This document shows positions 27,478 through 37,318 of a stretch of DNA of 59,543 bases, in pieces. The notes beneath the pieces were generated by a model that ran no database searches, was not told the DNA's origin, and saw only the letters and a list, made by a program, of their open reading frames with translations. The DNA lies in assembly GCA_022448265.1 (NCBI GenBank), contig JAKVCC010000008.1:142787-202329 (forward strand), given 5' to 3'. This DNA is from Pirellulales bacterium. Lineage in GTDB: Bacteria > Planctomycetota > Planctomycetia > Pirellulales > Lacipirellulaceae. The position numbers and the translations under genes are program-made. Within the stretch, counting starts at the first letter, position 1; every line of letters starts with the position of its first letter.

Positions 27478-28410
27478 TCAGAAGAAAACGCCGGCTAACG
27501 GCTTCCCAAATAGAAGCTGGACAAGAACCGCAATCCACAAACAGGCCAGGCCTGAGATTGGAAGAAGCTGGCTCTCTCGTCCAAGGACGTATCGGGTTCC
27601 CAGTCGGGCAACCACGACAACTACGATTGCTACCAGGGCCACCGAGAGAATCTCCGCTGGACCTAAGAATACGCCGCCGATCAAACAGCCGGCAATCAGG
27701 TTATGCGGATGCGTACACAGCGTGCAAGTGTGCTGATCTTCGTGGGCCGTTTTCTCACCGACCTGTTTCGGCCCCACACACATGCGGCCCATCCAGGCGC
27801 TGCCAAACCCCACTGCGGCGCCGGCCGCTCCACCCGCACAGAACGCGCCGAAACCAAACACGCCCGGAAGTTGCGCCCACTTTCCAAAAATTGCCGCGAT
27901 CGCGCCCACCAATATTGAAAAAACCAGGAAGTTCCAGGACGCCTTCTCCCCATCCAAGTCCATCAGCCCAATACACATCAATAGACAAACCAGTACGCAG
28001 TGGCAGGCGTAAATTCCGATGACTTGCCACTGCGGATTCCAGACGACGGCACTCGCGCCGGTAAACTCACTCACCGGCCCCCTGAGCAAATTAGCTCCGC
28101 CGCTAAAGAGCTCCACCTGCGCCAACAAGAAAAAAGCCACCCCCACCAGCAGCTCCACCAGCGCATAGCGGGCCGCGATAGACTGGCCGCAGTCGCGGCA
28201 ACGGCCACGGAGCCAAAGCCAGCCCAATACCGGCACGTTGTCGCGGGCTCGAATCGGATGGGAGCATTTTGGACAGTGCGATGGTTTCCAAACAACCGAC
28301 ATACCCAGCGGCAAGCGGTAGGCGACCACATTGACAAAACTGCCAACGCAGGCGCCCATAAACCCCAGCCACAATGCAGTTCCAACATCAATGAGCGAAT
28401 CGGCTGTCAC
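27478..28410 (-). CDS. PilD-like prepilin peptidase, second catalytic motif altered
   Basis: A 310-residue polytopic membrane protein of family A24. The N-terminal domain (about 14-95) is complete: GSFVNVVAYRLP and a four-cysteine zinc-like site C46-C49/C71-C74, as in bifunctional leader peptidase/methylases. The first protease motif is present (LMDLDGE, Asp151/153). The second, normally GxGD near the C-terminal half, reads GGVFLGPAE (245-253): the Asp is missing. A polar insert just before it carries HTCTLC. Peptidase activity is therefore doubtful, or the catalytic Asp lies elsewhere. It may process the pseudopilin and DUF1559 prepilins in this window, but that is uncertain. Confidence 0.82.
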   Translation of the reverse strand: MTADSLIDVGTALWLGFMGACVGSFVNVVAYRLPLGMSVVWKPSHCPKCSHPIRARDNVPVLGWLWLRGRCRDCGQSIAARYALVELLVGVAFFLLAQVELFSGGANLLRGPVSEFTGASAVVWNPQWQVIGIYACHCVLVCLLMCIGLMDLDGEKASWNFLVFSILVGAIAAIFGKWAQLPGVFGFGAFCAGGAAGAAVGFGSAWMGRMCVGPKQVGEKTAHEDQHTCTLCTHPHNLIAGCLIGGVFLGPAEILSVALVAIVVVVVARLGTRYVLGRESQLLPISGLACLWIAVLVQLLFGKPLAGVFF

Positions 28411-28625
28411 GGCAGCATTCCTGCTGGGGCTATTGGTCAGTCGCTGGCGTCGCCGCTACAATCGGCGCTGGTCGCTATCGTTGTATCGACCATCCTGCTT
28501 ATTCGAAAGTGACAAAAAAAGTACTCACCCGGCAGAACCTGCCTACTGAACTTGGAGAGGCCTACCTTCGGCGGTTAAGATAGAGGCTGGTGGGGCCGAT
28601 TTTGTCCAAAGTACCGAAGTGATCG

Positions 28626-31600
28626 ATGGCAAGCGAATCTCGGTTGAAGGCTGAACAGCTTGTCGCCGCACCGCGCGAGCGCACTCTGCTTGCCAAGAGC
28701 TTTCTTGGCCTGCTGGCAACCCAATTCCTGGGAGCTACCAACGACAATATCCTGCGCTGGCTGGTGATCGGCATTGGCAAGCAGCTCGAACCGAACAACG
28801 TGAGCTTTATTCTGGCGGCCGGCAGTGCGGCCTTCGTGCTGCCTTATGTGCTGCTAGCCGCACCGGCCGGATATCTGGCCGACCGCTTTAACAAACAGCA
28901 GGTCATTGTCACCTGCAAAGTCGCCGAGATCGCCATCATGGCGTTGGCCGCCGGTGCGATAGCTTTGGGAAGCGTGCCGCTGATGTTAGTCGTCGTAACC
29001 GCTATGGGCGCACAAAGCGCCCTATTTGGTCCGTCAAAACTGGGCAGCATACCGGAAATGCTGGATGATGAGAAAATCTCTTCTGCCAACGGGGTAATGG
29101 AGCTAGTCACCGTGATCGCCGTGGCTCTGGGCATGGTGGTAGGCAACGTACTGACCGAAGCAATGGGCGCTGGTGGACAAGAGCACTGGTGGCTCGGAGC
29201 ACTGGTACTAGTAAGTGTGTCCGGGCTGGGATTGGCCTCGAGTTTACTCATCCGCAAATTACCGCTGGCCAACCGGCATCGCAAGTTTCCCTGGGATATG
29301 ACGCAGCAAACCTGGCGCGACGTCAAGTCGCTGGCCTCGGACCGTGCAATGCTGCGTGTGGCGCTGGGGATCATGTTTTTCTGGTCGCTGGCCATGATGG
29401 CCCAACTCAATATTGATCAATTTGCCTTTCAAGGAGGCGCGACAAAACAAACTCAGGTGGCCGCGTTACTCGTTGCGCTGGTGATTGGAATGGGGTTGGG
29501 AAGCGTCCTGGCAGGCGTCTGGTCGGGAGGACGTGTGGAACTGGGTATCCTGCCGCTGGGGGCGAGCGGGCTCGCCTTTAGCGCGGTAATGCTGTTTACC
29601 GTCGAAGGTGAATTGTATGGCCCAAGTAAAGATTGGACCGTTAGTTATGTGGCTGCGGTGGGGCTCCTTTTCTTGCTGGGCCTGTTTGCAGGGCTGTTTA
29701 ACGTACCGCTGGCGGCCTACATGCAGCGGTACAGCCCTGTGAAGAACCGGGGCTCCATCCTGGCGGCCTGCAATTTTTTGACCTTCGCCGGCATGCTTAT
29801 CACGTCGGGTGTCTATTGGATTACGACCAGTCCGATAATGAATCTGAGCGCTCGCGATCTCTTTCTGCTATGCGGCGTGGTGACGCTGCCAGTTTTGATC
29901 TACATCGTGGTCTTGATCCCGCAAGCTACCATCCGCTTTTTTTCCTGGCTTGTAACGCACACCGCCTACAAGGTTCGTGTGTACCAGCGCCACAATCTTC
30001 CCGAGAAAGGTGCTGCACTACTGGCGCCCAATCATGTTTCCTGGATCGACGGGTTACTGCTAATCGCCATTTCCCCACGGCCCATCCGTATAATCATCAG
30101 TGGCGATTTGGTAACCAATTGGTGGACCAGGCGATTGGCCCAGGTGATGGGGGCCATCACCATTGGGCGTCGAGCCCCCAAGGCGTCACGCTCGGCGATC
30201 GAAACCGCCCGCGAAGCGCTCAACAATGGCGAGCTGGTGTGTATTTTCCCCGAGGGGGGTATCACGCTCTCCGGCCACCTCCAGGCGTTTCGCCCGGGCA
30301 CGCTTGATATTCTCCAAGGTACGTCCGCACCCATTGTTCCCGTCTACCTAGATGAGCTCTGGGGAAGTATCTTTACGTTTCGTGGGGGCCGTTTTTTGTG
30401 GAAATGGCCACGCCTTTGGTCGCGTCAGGTTTCCATTTGGTTTGGAGAAAAAGTAGAGCGACCCAAGGATATCCACCAGGTGCGCCAGGCCGTACAAAAT
30501 TTGGGTGCCGACGCTGTAACTAGCAGAAAGGAACGCATGATGGTTCTTCCACGCTTGATGCTCCGCAAGTGCCGCAAGGCGCTATTCCGTTTTAAGATGG
30601 CTGATTCGCTGGGCAACGAACTCACCGGGGGCACGCTTCTGACGCGTACGCTGATCTTGCGCCGGCTACTCCTGCGGGAAGTACTCGAGCCAGACGAAAA
30701 ATTTGTCGGCATACTGATTCCGCCCACGACTGGGGCAGTGGTGACCAATGCAGCGGTAACTTTAGCTGGGCGCGTCGCGGCCAACCTGAATTACACTGTT
30801 TCCAACGACATCCTAAACGCCTGCATTGGCAAGGCGGGCATTCGACACGTACTCACTACCCGAAAAGTGCTCGAGAAATTTTCTTTTGACATTGATGCCG
30901 ACGTGGTGCTGCTGGACGACTTCCGCGACAAGGTCACCCGCACCGACAAATTGGTCGGGGCCGCGCTGGCCTACGCCACGCCACTACCCATTCTGGAACG
31001 ACTACTCGGGCTTCATAAGCTGACCGGGAGCGATCCGCTGACGGTAATTTTTACATCGGGGTCCACCGGCGAGCCCAAAGGCGTGGTACTGTCCAACCAC
31101 AATATCGGTTCCAATGTCGAAGCGATTGATCAGGTAGTGCACCTGCGCAGCGAAGACACGTTGCTTGGTGTTCTGCCGTTTTTTCACTCGTTCGGCTATA
31201 TGGTCACGCTCTGGACCGTACTAGGCCTCGACGTGCGGTGTGTTTATCACACCAACCCCCAGGAAGCAAAACAAATCGGCAAGCTATCGCGCAAGTGGGG
31301 TGTCACCGTCGTGCTAGCCACGCCCACATTCCTGCGGCTGTACTTGCGGCGCTGCGACAAAGAAGACTTTGCGAAGCTGGACCTGGCAGTCGCCGGAGCT
31401 GAAAAACTCCCCATACCCTTATGCGACGCCTTTGAGGAAAAATTTGGCGTGCGGCCAGTAGAAGGTTACGGCGCGACCGAACTTTCGCCCTTGGTCAGCG
31501 TAAACGTCCCTGCCAGCCGCTCCCAGACGAGTGGCATCGATTGCAAGGAAGGGACGGTAGGCCGGCCCATCCCGGGGGTCAGCGCCAAAACGGTCGACCC

Positions 31601-32117
31601 CGACACGAAGCAAGACCTCCCGAGCGGCGATTCGGGCATGCTCTTGATCAAGGGGCCCAACGTCATGCAAGGCTACTTGGGCGATCAGGAAAAAACGGCT
31701 GCAGTCATGCACGACGGTTGGTACATCACCGGCGACATTGGGCTGGTGGACAAGGACGGTTTTATCAAGATCACCGGTCGCCTCAGCCGGTTTTCCAAAA
31801 TTGGTGGCGAGATGGTACCCCACATCAATATTGAAGAGGCGATCCAAGCCTTTGTGCAAGGGGAAGACGACGAAGAAGTCCGCGCGGTCGTGACGGCCGT
31901 GCCCGACACCAAAAAGGGTGAGCGGCTCGTGGTATTGCATACGCCGATCGATCGCACGCACCAGCAAGTATGCGATCACCTGAAGGACTTGGGGCTTCCC
32001 AACATCTGGATTCCAAGTCCAGATAGTTTCTTCCCAGTCGAAATGATTCCCCTCCTGGGAACCGGAAAACTGGATCTGAAAGCCATCGCCGATTTGGGGC
32101 GGCAACAGGTTCCCTAA
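28626..32117 (+). CDS. LplT-PlsC-acyl-ACP synthetase fusion (Aas-like)
   Basis: A 1163-residue fusion for lysophospholipid uptake and re-acylation at the inner membrane. Domains in order: an MFS permease like LplT (about 15-435; FLGATNDNILRWLVIG, APAGYLADRFNKQ), a PlsC acyltransferase (about 445-640) with the NH-x4-D motif NHVSWID near 469-475 and FPEGG, then an AMP-forming acyl ligase (about 660-1160) with TSGSTGEPKG near 810 and GYGATELSPL and GWYITGDIG. In Escherichia coli, LplT and Aas are neighbouring separate genes; the fused form is common in other bacteria. It imports lysophosphatidylethanolamine-like lipids and re-acylates the 2-position using acyl-ACP. Exact lipid preference is unknown. 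Confidence 0.93.
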   Translation: MASESRLKAEQLVAAPRERTLLAKSFLGLLATQFLGATNDNILRWLVIGIGKQLEPNNVSFILAAGSAAFVLPYVLLAAPAGYLADRFNKQQVIVTCKVAEIAIMALAAGAIALGSVPLMLVVVTAMGAQSALFGPSKLGSIPEMLDDEKISSANGVMELVTVIAVALGMVVGNVLTEAMGAGGQEHWWLGALVLVSVSGLGLASSLLIRKLPLANRHRKFPWDMTQQTWRDVKSLASDRAMLRVALGIMFFWSLAMMAQLNIDQFAFQGGATKQTQVAALLVALVIGMGLGSVLAGVWSGGRVELGILPLGASGLAFSAVMLFTVEGELYGPSKDWTVSYVAAVGLLFLLGLFAGLFNVPLAAYMQRYSPVKNRGSILAACNFLTFAGMLITSGVYWITTSPIMNLSARDLFLLCGVVTLPVLIYIVVLIPQATIRFFSWLVTHTAYKVRVYQRHNLPEKGAALLAPNHVSWIDGLLLIAISPRPIRIIISGDLVTNWWTRRLAQVMGAITIGRRAPKASRSAIETAREALNNGELVCIFPEGGITLSGHLQAFRPGTLDILQGTSAPIVPVYLDELWGSIFTFRGGRFLWKWPRLWSRQVSIWFGEKVERPKDIHQVRQAVQNLGADAVTSRKERMMVLPRLMLRKCRKALFRFKMADSLGNELTGGTLLTRTLILRRLLLREVLEPDEKFVGILIPPTTGAVVTNAAVTLAGRVAANLNYTVSNDILNACIGKAGIRHVLTTRKVLEKFSFDIDADVVLLDDFRDKVTRTDKLVGAALAYATPLPILERLLGLHKLTGSDPLTVIFTSGSTGEPKGVVLSNHNIGSNVEAIDQVVHLRSEDTLLGVLPFFHSFGYMVTLWTVLGLDVRCVYHTNPQEAKQIGKLSRKWGVTVVLATPTFLRLYLRRCDKEDFAKLDLAVAGAEKLPIPLCDAFEEKFGVRPVEGYGATELSPLVSVNVPASRSQTSGIDCKEGTVGRPIPGVSAKTVDPDTKQDLPSGDSGMLLIKGPNVMQGYLGDQEKTAAVMHDGWYITGDIGLVDKDGFIKITGRLSRFSKIGGEMVPHINIEEAIQAFVQGEDDEEVRAVVTAVPDTKKGERLVVLHTPIDRTHQQVCDHLKDLGLPNIWIPSPDSFFPVEMIPLLGTGKLDLKAIADLGRQQVP

Positions 32118-32159
32118 GTGCGGCACCAGGACATGGAAGTCGCATGCGGACGATTCCCG

Positions 32160-33032
32160 CTATTTTTTTTCTGCGCGGGCCACGCGCGGGATTGTGGCCC
32201 GTCTGTCGAGAGTTCGGCCGCTGCGCCGGGCAATGCTCAGCATCTCCTGCTGAAGCTGAGGGGAAATACGTGGCAATTTGAGCACGAGCTTCTCAACACT
32301 GGCCAAGTTTGTCGTGGAGGCTTGCGATAGATTGCTGATAAAACTCAGCGTATCCATAAAGTTGGCATCCGCCGTTTTGCCCACCCAGGGGTGCATCGCC
32401 TTGGCAAACAACTTGATGCTGTTCCGATCGATGCGCACAAACGTATCAAGTCGGGCGGCCACGTACTTTTTGCCGTCGGTTTCCTCAAACGAACCGCTTC
32501 GCAGCAGCAACACGCACTGCGCCCGCACGGCGCGTTTGAACGGCTTTCCTTCGTAGGCACCCTCGGCATACATGATAATACGGTTCTGGGCGCCAGGCTC
32601 ACACTGCTCCTCGACGATCGACAGCTGAGCCGTCGTGCCCACGTTGTCGTTGAGGCGAAAATTGTTCGCGTCGACCCGCTGCATGTCGACACGGCTAATT
32701 CCCAACTCGCGCCAGATTTCCACCAGCATTTCAGGGTGTCGCATAAGAAACGTAAACATGTCGGGATCGCAGGCAACTACCCCCATCGGCAGGCGGCGAT
32801 AGAGACTGCTATCGGCAAGTACACGCTGGACATCACGACGGTGTGTCTGCCCAACACGCCCCAGCGGAATGGCCCTGACCGCTTCTTTTTTGGCCTCCTG
32901 GGAAGTTGTTGCCTGAAGTAATCGCTCCGAACTAAGCTCGTTGGCTTCTAGAGACGCTGGCACAAAGGCGGCGACTGCTAGCGCAATACACTGCGCGCCC
33001 AGCCTGAATCGGCGGTGTCGACAGCGGTGCAT
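32160..33032 (-). CDS. Secreted hypothetical protein
   Basis: About 290 residues from the ATG at 33032, where AAGGGG lies just upstream; the frame continues 53 codons further without protein character. A signal peptide follows a strongly basic start (MHRCRHRRFRLGAQCIALAVAAFVPASLEA). The mature part contains YRRLPMGVVACDPDMFTFLMRHPEMLVEIWRELGIS, a segment with TAQLSIVEEQCEPG, and an acidic, beta-rich middle, then a helical basic C-terminus (PQLQQEMLSIARRSGRTLDRRA). No domain is recognised. It is convergent with the acyltransferase fusion. Probably an envelope protein found mainly in planctomycetes; function unknown. Confidence 0.7.
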   Translation of the reverse strand: MHRCRHRRFRLGAQCIALAVAAFVPASLEANELSSERLLQATTSQEAKKEAVRAIPLGRVGQTHRRDVQRVLADSSLYRRLPMGVVACDPDMFTFLMRHPEMLVEIWRELGISRVDMQRVDANNFRLNDNVGTTAQLSIVEEQCEPGAQNRIIMYAEGAYEGKPFKRAVRAQCVLLLRSGSFEETDGKKYVAARLDTFVRIDRNSIKLFAKAMHPWVGKTADANFMDTLSFISNLSQASTTNLASVEKLVLKLPRISPQLQQEMLSIARRSGRTLDRRATIPRVARAEKK

Positions 33033-33307
33033 GCATCCCCTTCCGAGCCATTCCCGCTTTTGAGAAATTGTGCGGGTTGTAGAAGTATGTCGGCTGGCCG
33101 AATGCCCCGGCCCCAACATTTTCTTGCCCCGCGCTGCAGATAAGTGCTGGCGGCGGGGTCGATCTTGTACGCATAGCCCAGTTCTAGACAACCTCCGCCG
33201 CGCTAGACTCCCGGTCTTCCGTGAGCCCTTTATCGTGCGCTACCCTGCAACACCCTGCGTTTTGGCGGGACGGCTAGCCCTGATTGCCTGCCGCTCAAGA
33301 CAGCTAA

Positions 33308-34981
33308 TTATCGCACGCGAGTTTCGATGGGTGAGACCCGTCCGGCCGTGACATGGGCCTTGCGGTACTCGGGTATGAATCCCCGGTTGCCATGGACGCC
33401 AATCTGCCGGCCAACATAGGGTTGCAGGTTCAAGTCAGGTGTGGGCGTAATAAACGATGTGACCTGGCCCTTATCGTCGACCAGCGCGTAGGGCGGGGCC
33501 TGTTCGCGCTGCGAGACGACCGGTTTAAGTCGCCCCACAGCATCGAAGAGCGAATTCTGCGCTGCACCGCCCGATCCCGCAGGGCCCGTTGCGGCATTGG
33601 CCACGCGGCGCGAGCCGCCCAAATCCTCCTGCACCCGTTGACGCACATTTTCCACCAGGCCGGAAAACCGGCTGGCGCCCTCGTCAGCATATGCCGGATG
33701 AGTTGGCAGTGAATCAACCGGACTATTGGGGCTATACGCAAATGGGTCGCGACCTTGCGCTGCCAGCGATCCAGACGCGGGCCGGGTTGTGTGCTGATAC
33801 TGTTGCGCAACCCTGCGAAAGCGATCAATGCGACTAGCAAGCTCACGCAGTTGCACGCGCTCCGCCGTCGATTCCGCAAGGTCCACCAGCGCCAGAGTCT
33901 CAACATGAAGGGGTGCCAAATCCCAGGACTGAGGGGGACGGGCCACCATTTGCGACAACAGGAGTTCGAGTTCGGCTACGTTTTGCGATTTTTTTCCGAG
34001 CGACGCCGTCAAACCGGGAAGTCGAATACGAGGTGCGCGCGACAGACTACCCGCCGGGTCGCCCTGAACGCTGGACTCAATATCGCCTGAGGGCGATTTT
34101 GTGCCGGCCAAGGGGGGCGTCGCTAAACCGGTGCTTTGGGCTTGGTGCTGACCCAGCAGCATATCCACAGGCGAACCGGCAATCACGTCCACCGAGTCTG
34201 AATTTTGCGGCGCCGGCAGGACATAAGGTGGCGCCGCCTGCAATTCGGTACGGGCCGTCGCACTGGCGGCGTCCGGCGCGGCAGATTGCAGGTGATCAAA
34301 CTTATCGGGCTCAGAATCGGGCGCCAAACCAACCTGGAGGGAACTGTCCGTCTGGCTTGCCCCGTTTTGCAACTTCGTGCCCTGGGCATGGCGCCATCCC
34401 TGTCCAGGCGGACGCACCGAATGCGATTCGAGCGGCGGACTGAGCGACAAATCATCGGCCGCTACCCAGCGAAACTCACCCGCGGGCGCGACGATGCGTA
34501 GCCAATGAGGATCGTCATCAGCATGGGCGGGCAGTACCGCCACACGTTCGCCTTTGGGTACCATGACCTGCACCGCGCTGCGAGCCGGCGAAAGGCTGCT
34601 GCCCACGCGCGCTACGACCTGGTCGACAATTATCTCAGCGACCTCGCGATTTACTCGGCGGACCTGATGGGCTGCGATCCAGCTAAAGCTCTGTTCGGTC
34701 GGACGGACCGCGCACCAACCTGGATCGTCATGTCGATAGACTTCCACTGCAAAACTTTGCGGCAATCGTCTGGTTGGGTAATAGCGTTGACCGGGCCCGC
34801 TACGCGCGTAGGTGCCGTTGGCCGACACGTAAGCAACGTACGGAAACTGGGTCTCTGCGTCCGAGCTGGAGGGAAACACCTGGATCGCAATTAGCGATGT
34901 TAGACACACGCAAAACACGCGCGCCCGGATCACACAACGGGCGGTTGCAAACCGCGACCTGGCCAGTAGCAGCCATTCCAT
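33308..34981 (-). CDS. Secreted protein with two SH3b-like domains
   Basis: A 557-residue exported protein. The N-terminus has a basic stretch and a hydrophobic helix ending near SSSDA. Two bacterial SH3-like units follow: YVAYVSANGTYARSGPGQRYYPTRRLP (about 48-110) and VVARVGSSLSPARSAVQVMVPKGERV (about 118-185), each with Trp-containing ends (FSWIAAHQV, FRWVAADDL). The rest (190-557) is low-complexity Pro/Ser/Ala/Gln with a short helical region, and the C-terminus is a short motif GRVSPIETRVR. SH3b domains bind cell-wall or protein ligands, so an envelope-stress or wall-binding role is plausible. AAGGA lies nine bases before the start. Confidence 0.78.
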   Translation of the reverse strand: MEWLLLARSRFATARCVIRARVFCVCLTSLIAIQVFPSSSDAETQFPYVAYVSANGTYARSGPGQRYYPTRRLPQSFAVEVYRHDDPGWCAVRPTEQSFSWIAAHQVRRVNREVAEIIVDQVVARVGSSLSPARSAVQVMVPKGERVAVLPAHADDDPHWLRIVAPAGEFRWVAADDLSLSPPLESHSVRPPGQGWRHAQGTKLQNGASQTDSSLQVGLAPDSEPDKFDHLQSAAPDAASATARTELQAAPPYVLPAPQNSDSVDVIAGSPVDMLLGQHQAQSTGLATPPLAGTKSPSGDIESSVQGDPAGSLSRAPRIRLPGLTASLGKKSQNVAELELLLSQMVARPPQSWDLAPLHVETLALVDLAESTAERVQLRELASRIDRFRRVAQQYQHTTRPASGSLAAQGRDPFAYSPNSPVDSLPTHPAYADEGASRFSGLVENVRQRVQEDLGGSRRVANAATGPAGSGGAAQNSLFDAVGRLKPVVSQREQAPPYALVDDKGQVTSFITPTPDLNLQPYVGRQIGVHGNRGFIPEYRKAHVTAGRVSPIETRVR

Positions 34982-35422
34982 GGCACCGTCCTTGATTACT
35001 GCAAAAAACTAGGGAAATTGAGCCCGACTTATAGAAAAACTGGCCCTGCGACTCAAGGGAAAGTTGCCGGACTGCTCAGCGCTAGCAGCAGTCTGGGATC
35101 GGAGGCGACCGTTGCCAGCATAAGTCTTGTGCCGTGGCAACGATGGGCATGCGCAATTCCCAAGTCCCACGGTCGCTAGAAGCAGCTCTGCTCTGCTAGC
35201 TCGTATGCCATGCCCTTGGTAGGATGGCAGTAGCGGTAAATTTGAGGCGGCTTGATCAATTACTGCCGTCCGCGCGCACTGCGGTCGTCGGGCGCCAGCC
35301 TGCAGTTTTGGAGCGTATTCGGCGATCGCAGCCGAGCCGACACTGGGCGGCTAGCTCGATCAACGGGCCGGTTTGCCGGGCAACCTTCCGCATCAAGATG
35401 GCTTGGGCATTTGAGGCGAACC
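34982..35422. other. Intergenic region between divergent genes
   Basis: About 440 bases between the leftward SH3b gene and the rightward kinase gene. The kinase frame is open through the right part, but those codons give an Arg/Ser-rich peptide without kinase similarity. No promoter is certain. Confidence 0.45.
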
Positions 35423-37294
35423 ATGCAATTTGAGAAACTCGGGCCATATCGGATCGGAAAGAAGATCTGCAAGGGAGGCATGGGGACCGTCTATCAGGCC
35501 GTTTCTGAAATTGCTGACGAATCACGGGGCTTGCAGGTTGCGGTTAAAGCGCTGAATCCTCAGTTGGCCATGGCCGATGGCTTTCGCGATCGGTTCGAAG
35601 CCGAAATCGATTCGCTCAAAAAACTTGACCACCCCGGCATCGTGCACCTGTTTGGCTACGGCGAGCAGGATGGAATTCTTTTCTATTCAATGGAACTGGT
35701 CGAGGGCACCAGTCTGGAAGAGGAAATCAATGCGGGCCGACGATTCGACTGGCATGAAACGTTGCAAATCGGCATCCAAATTTGTCGCGCCCTAAAGCAT
35801 GCCCACGACCATGGGGTCATCCACCGCGACATCAAGCCCGCCAACCTGATGCTCACGTCCGAAGGCCAGATCAAAATTGCCGACTTCGGCATTGCGAGGC
35901 TGTTTGGAGGCACGCAGCTCACTACCGCTGGCGGCGTCTTAGGGACGGCCAATTATATGTCGCCCGAACAGGCCGATGGGAGCGCGGTTACGGAGAGTTG
36001 TGATCAATACAGCTTAGGGGGGGTGCTCTACGCGCTGTTGGCCGGTCGCCCACCCTTCCGAGCCAAGACCATGCCCGAAATGTTGCAAATGCAACGCTTC
36101 GCCGCGCCCGAACCGGTCAGTCACTATGCGCCCGACACGCCCGCCCAACTCGACAAGCTGCTCGGCCAACTCTTGGCCAAGGATCCCTTGAGCCGTTTTC
36201 CCAACGTGCTGGTGCTTAGCCGACACATGGAAGCAATGGCCAAGGCCCTCTCCCGACCGGCCGAACCAACCGACGACGAAAATGGCCATACCGGCGTAGA
36301 GGCCGCCTATCGTATCGACCTGGATTCCGAATCGAACCTGCAAGACCTGCCAACGCAAACAATTGACCCCACAGCGAGCGCGGCCTCTGTCGCCAAAGTC
36401 CAAGAGCTTTCGCCGGACGTCTACGAGGGGCGGACCCCACCCCGGTCGGACGAACTAGCTTCCAGCGAGCACCCCGAGCCGACCGGCGCAGACTTTGCTA
36501 CACCGACCGAACCCCAGCCCCGCGCCACACACTTTACGACGGTGGACAACGATGTCCGCCAGCGACGCGAAACCGCACGCGAACATCGTCTGGCACGACT
36601 AGCCCAATTGAGTGCGCTGGCCCTTGCCATCGGTGCCCTGATTGGAGGAGGCTGGTACCTGACACGGCCGCAGAGCGCCGACGAGTTGGTGGCCACGATC
36701 CACGCTGAAATCGAGAAACGAGGGACAGACGATCTCCGTTATGTGGCTGACCCCCTGAAGGAATTTTTCACTCGCTTTCCCAACGATCCACGTGCCGCAA
36801 AGCTCATCCCCTACCGGCAACAACTCGACTTCCAGCACTTTGTGCGGGACATCCGCATTAAGTCACGGGTCGCCGGCCAAGCAGGGTTGTCGCCCGTTGA
36901 GAACGTTTATTTCCGGTCGATGGCCCAAGCCGAAACCAGCCCTGGAGACGCTGCGGCCAAGCTGCGCGCACTCGTAGCACTCTACGATCCCCAAAATGCA
37001 ACATTAGATCCCGACACTGCAAAGTTTACCAGCGACCAACGACTGTTGATCGTGGCCCGCGCGCAGATAAAAAAACTCACCGCCAGCACGCAGCAGGCCG
37101 CAAGCGCTGAGCTACCAGCACTGCGCAAACGGATGGCCGCAGCAGCAAAAATACAACAAACGAATCCACGACTCGCCGGACAGATGTATGAAGCCATCAT
37201 CGTCATTTATAGCGAGAAAAAATGGGCCCAACAGATCGTCGCAGAGGCCCGCGCAGCAGCCCAAGTCGTAGGGCCGACCCGAAATACAAATTGA
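35423..37294 (+). CDS. Membrane Ser/Thr protein kinase (Pkn type)
   Basis: A 623-residue receptor-like kinase. Start at the ATG at 35423 with GAGG seven bases upstream. The cytosolic kinase domain (about 1-270) has [19 protein letters not shown], the catalytic loop [18 protein letters not shown] and [10 protein letters not shown]. The first glycine of the usual P-loop is Cys here. A linker rich in Pro, Glu and Ser/Thr follows, then one membrane helix ([18 protein letters not shown], near 400), then an exported C-terminal region of about 210 residues made of helical, TPR-like segments ([20 protein letters not shown]). Only 24 bases separate it from hemL. Signal and targets are unknown. Confidence 0.92.
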   Translation: MQFEKLGPYRIGKKICKGGMGTVYQAVSEIADESRGLQVAVKALNPQLAMADGFRDRFEAEIDSLKKLDHPGIVHLFGYGEQDGILFYSMELVEGTSLEEEINAGRRFDWHETLQIGIQICRALKHAHDHGVIHRDIKPANLMLTSEGQIKIADFGIARLFGGTQLTTAGGVLGTANYMSPEQADGSAVTESCDQYSLGGVLYALLAGRPPFRAKTMPEMLQMQRFAAPEPVSHYAPDTPAQLDKLLGQLLAKDPLSRFPNVLVLSRHMEAMAKALSRPAEPTDDENGHTGVEAAYRIDLDSESNLQDLPTQTIDPTASAASVAKVQELSPDVYEGRTPPRSDELASSEHPEPTGADFATPTEPQPRATHFTTVDNDVRQRRETAREHRLARLAQLSALALAIGALIGGGWYLTRPQSADELVATIHAEIEKRGTDDLRYVADPLKEFFTRFPNDPRAAKLIPYRQQLDFQHFVRDIRIKSRVAGQAGLSPVENVYFRSMAQAETSPGDAAAKLRALVALYDPQNATLDPDTAKFTSDQRLLIVARAQIKKLTASTQQAASAELPALRKRMAAAAKIQQTNPRLAGQMYEAIIVIYSEKKWAQQIVAEARAAAQVVGPTRNTN

Positions 37295-37318
37295 TCCGCT
37301 TTTCAGGAAAACCAGCGC

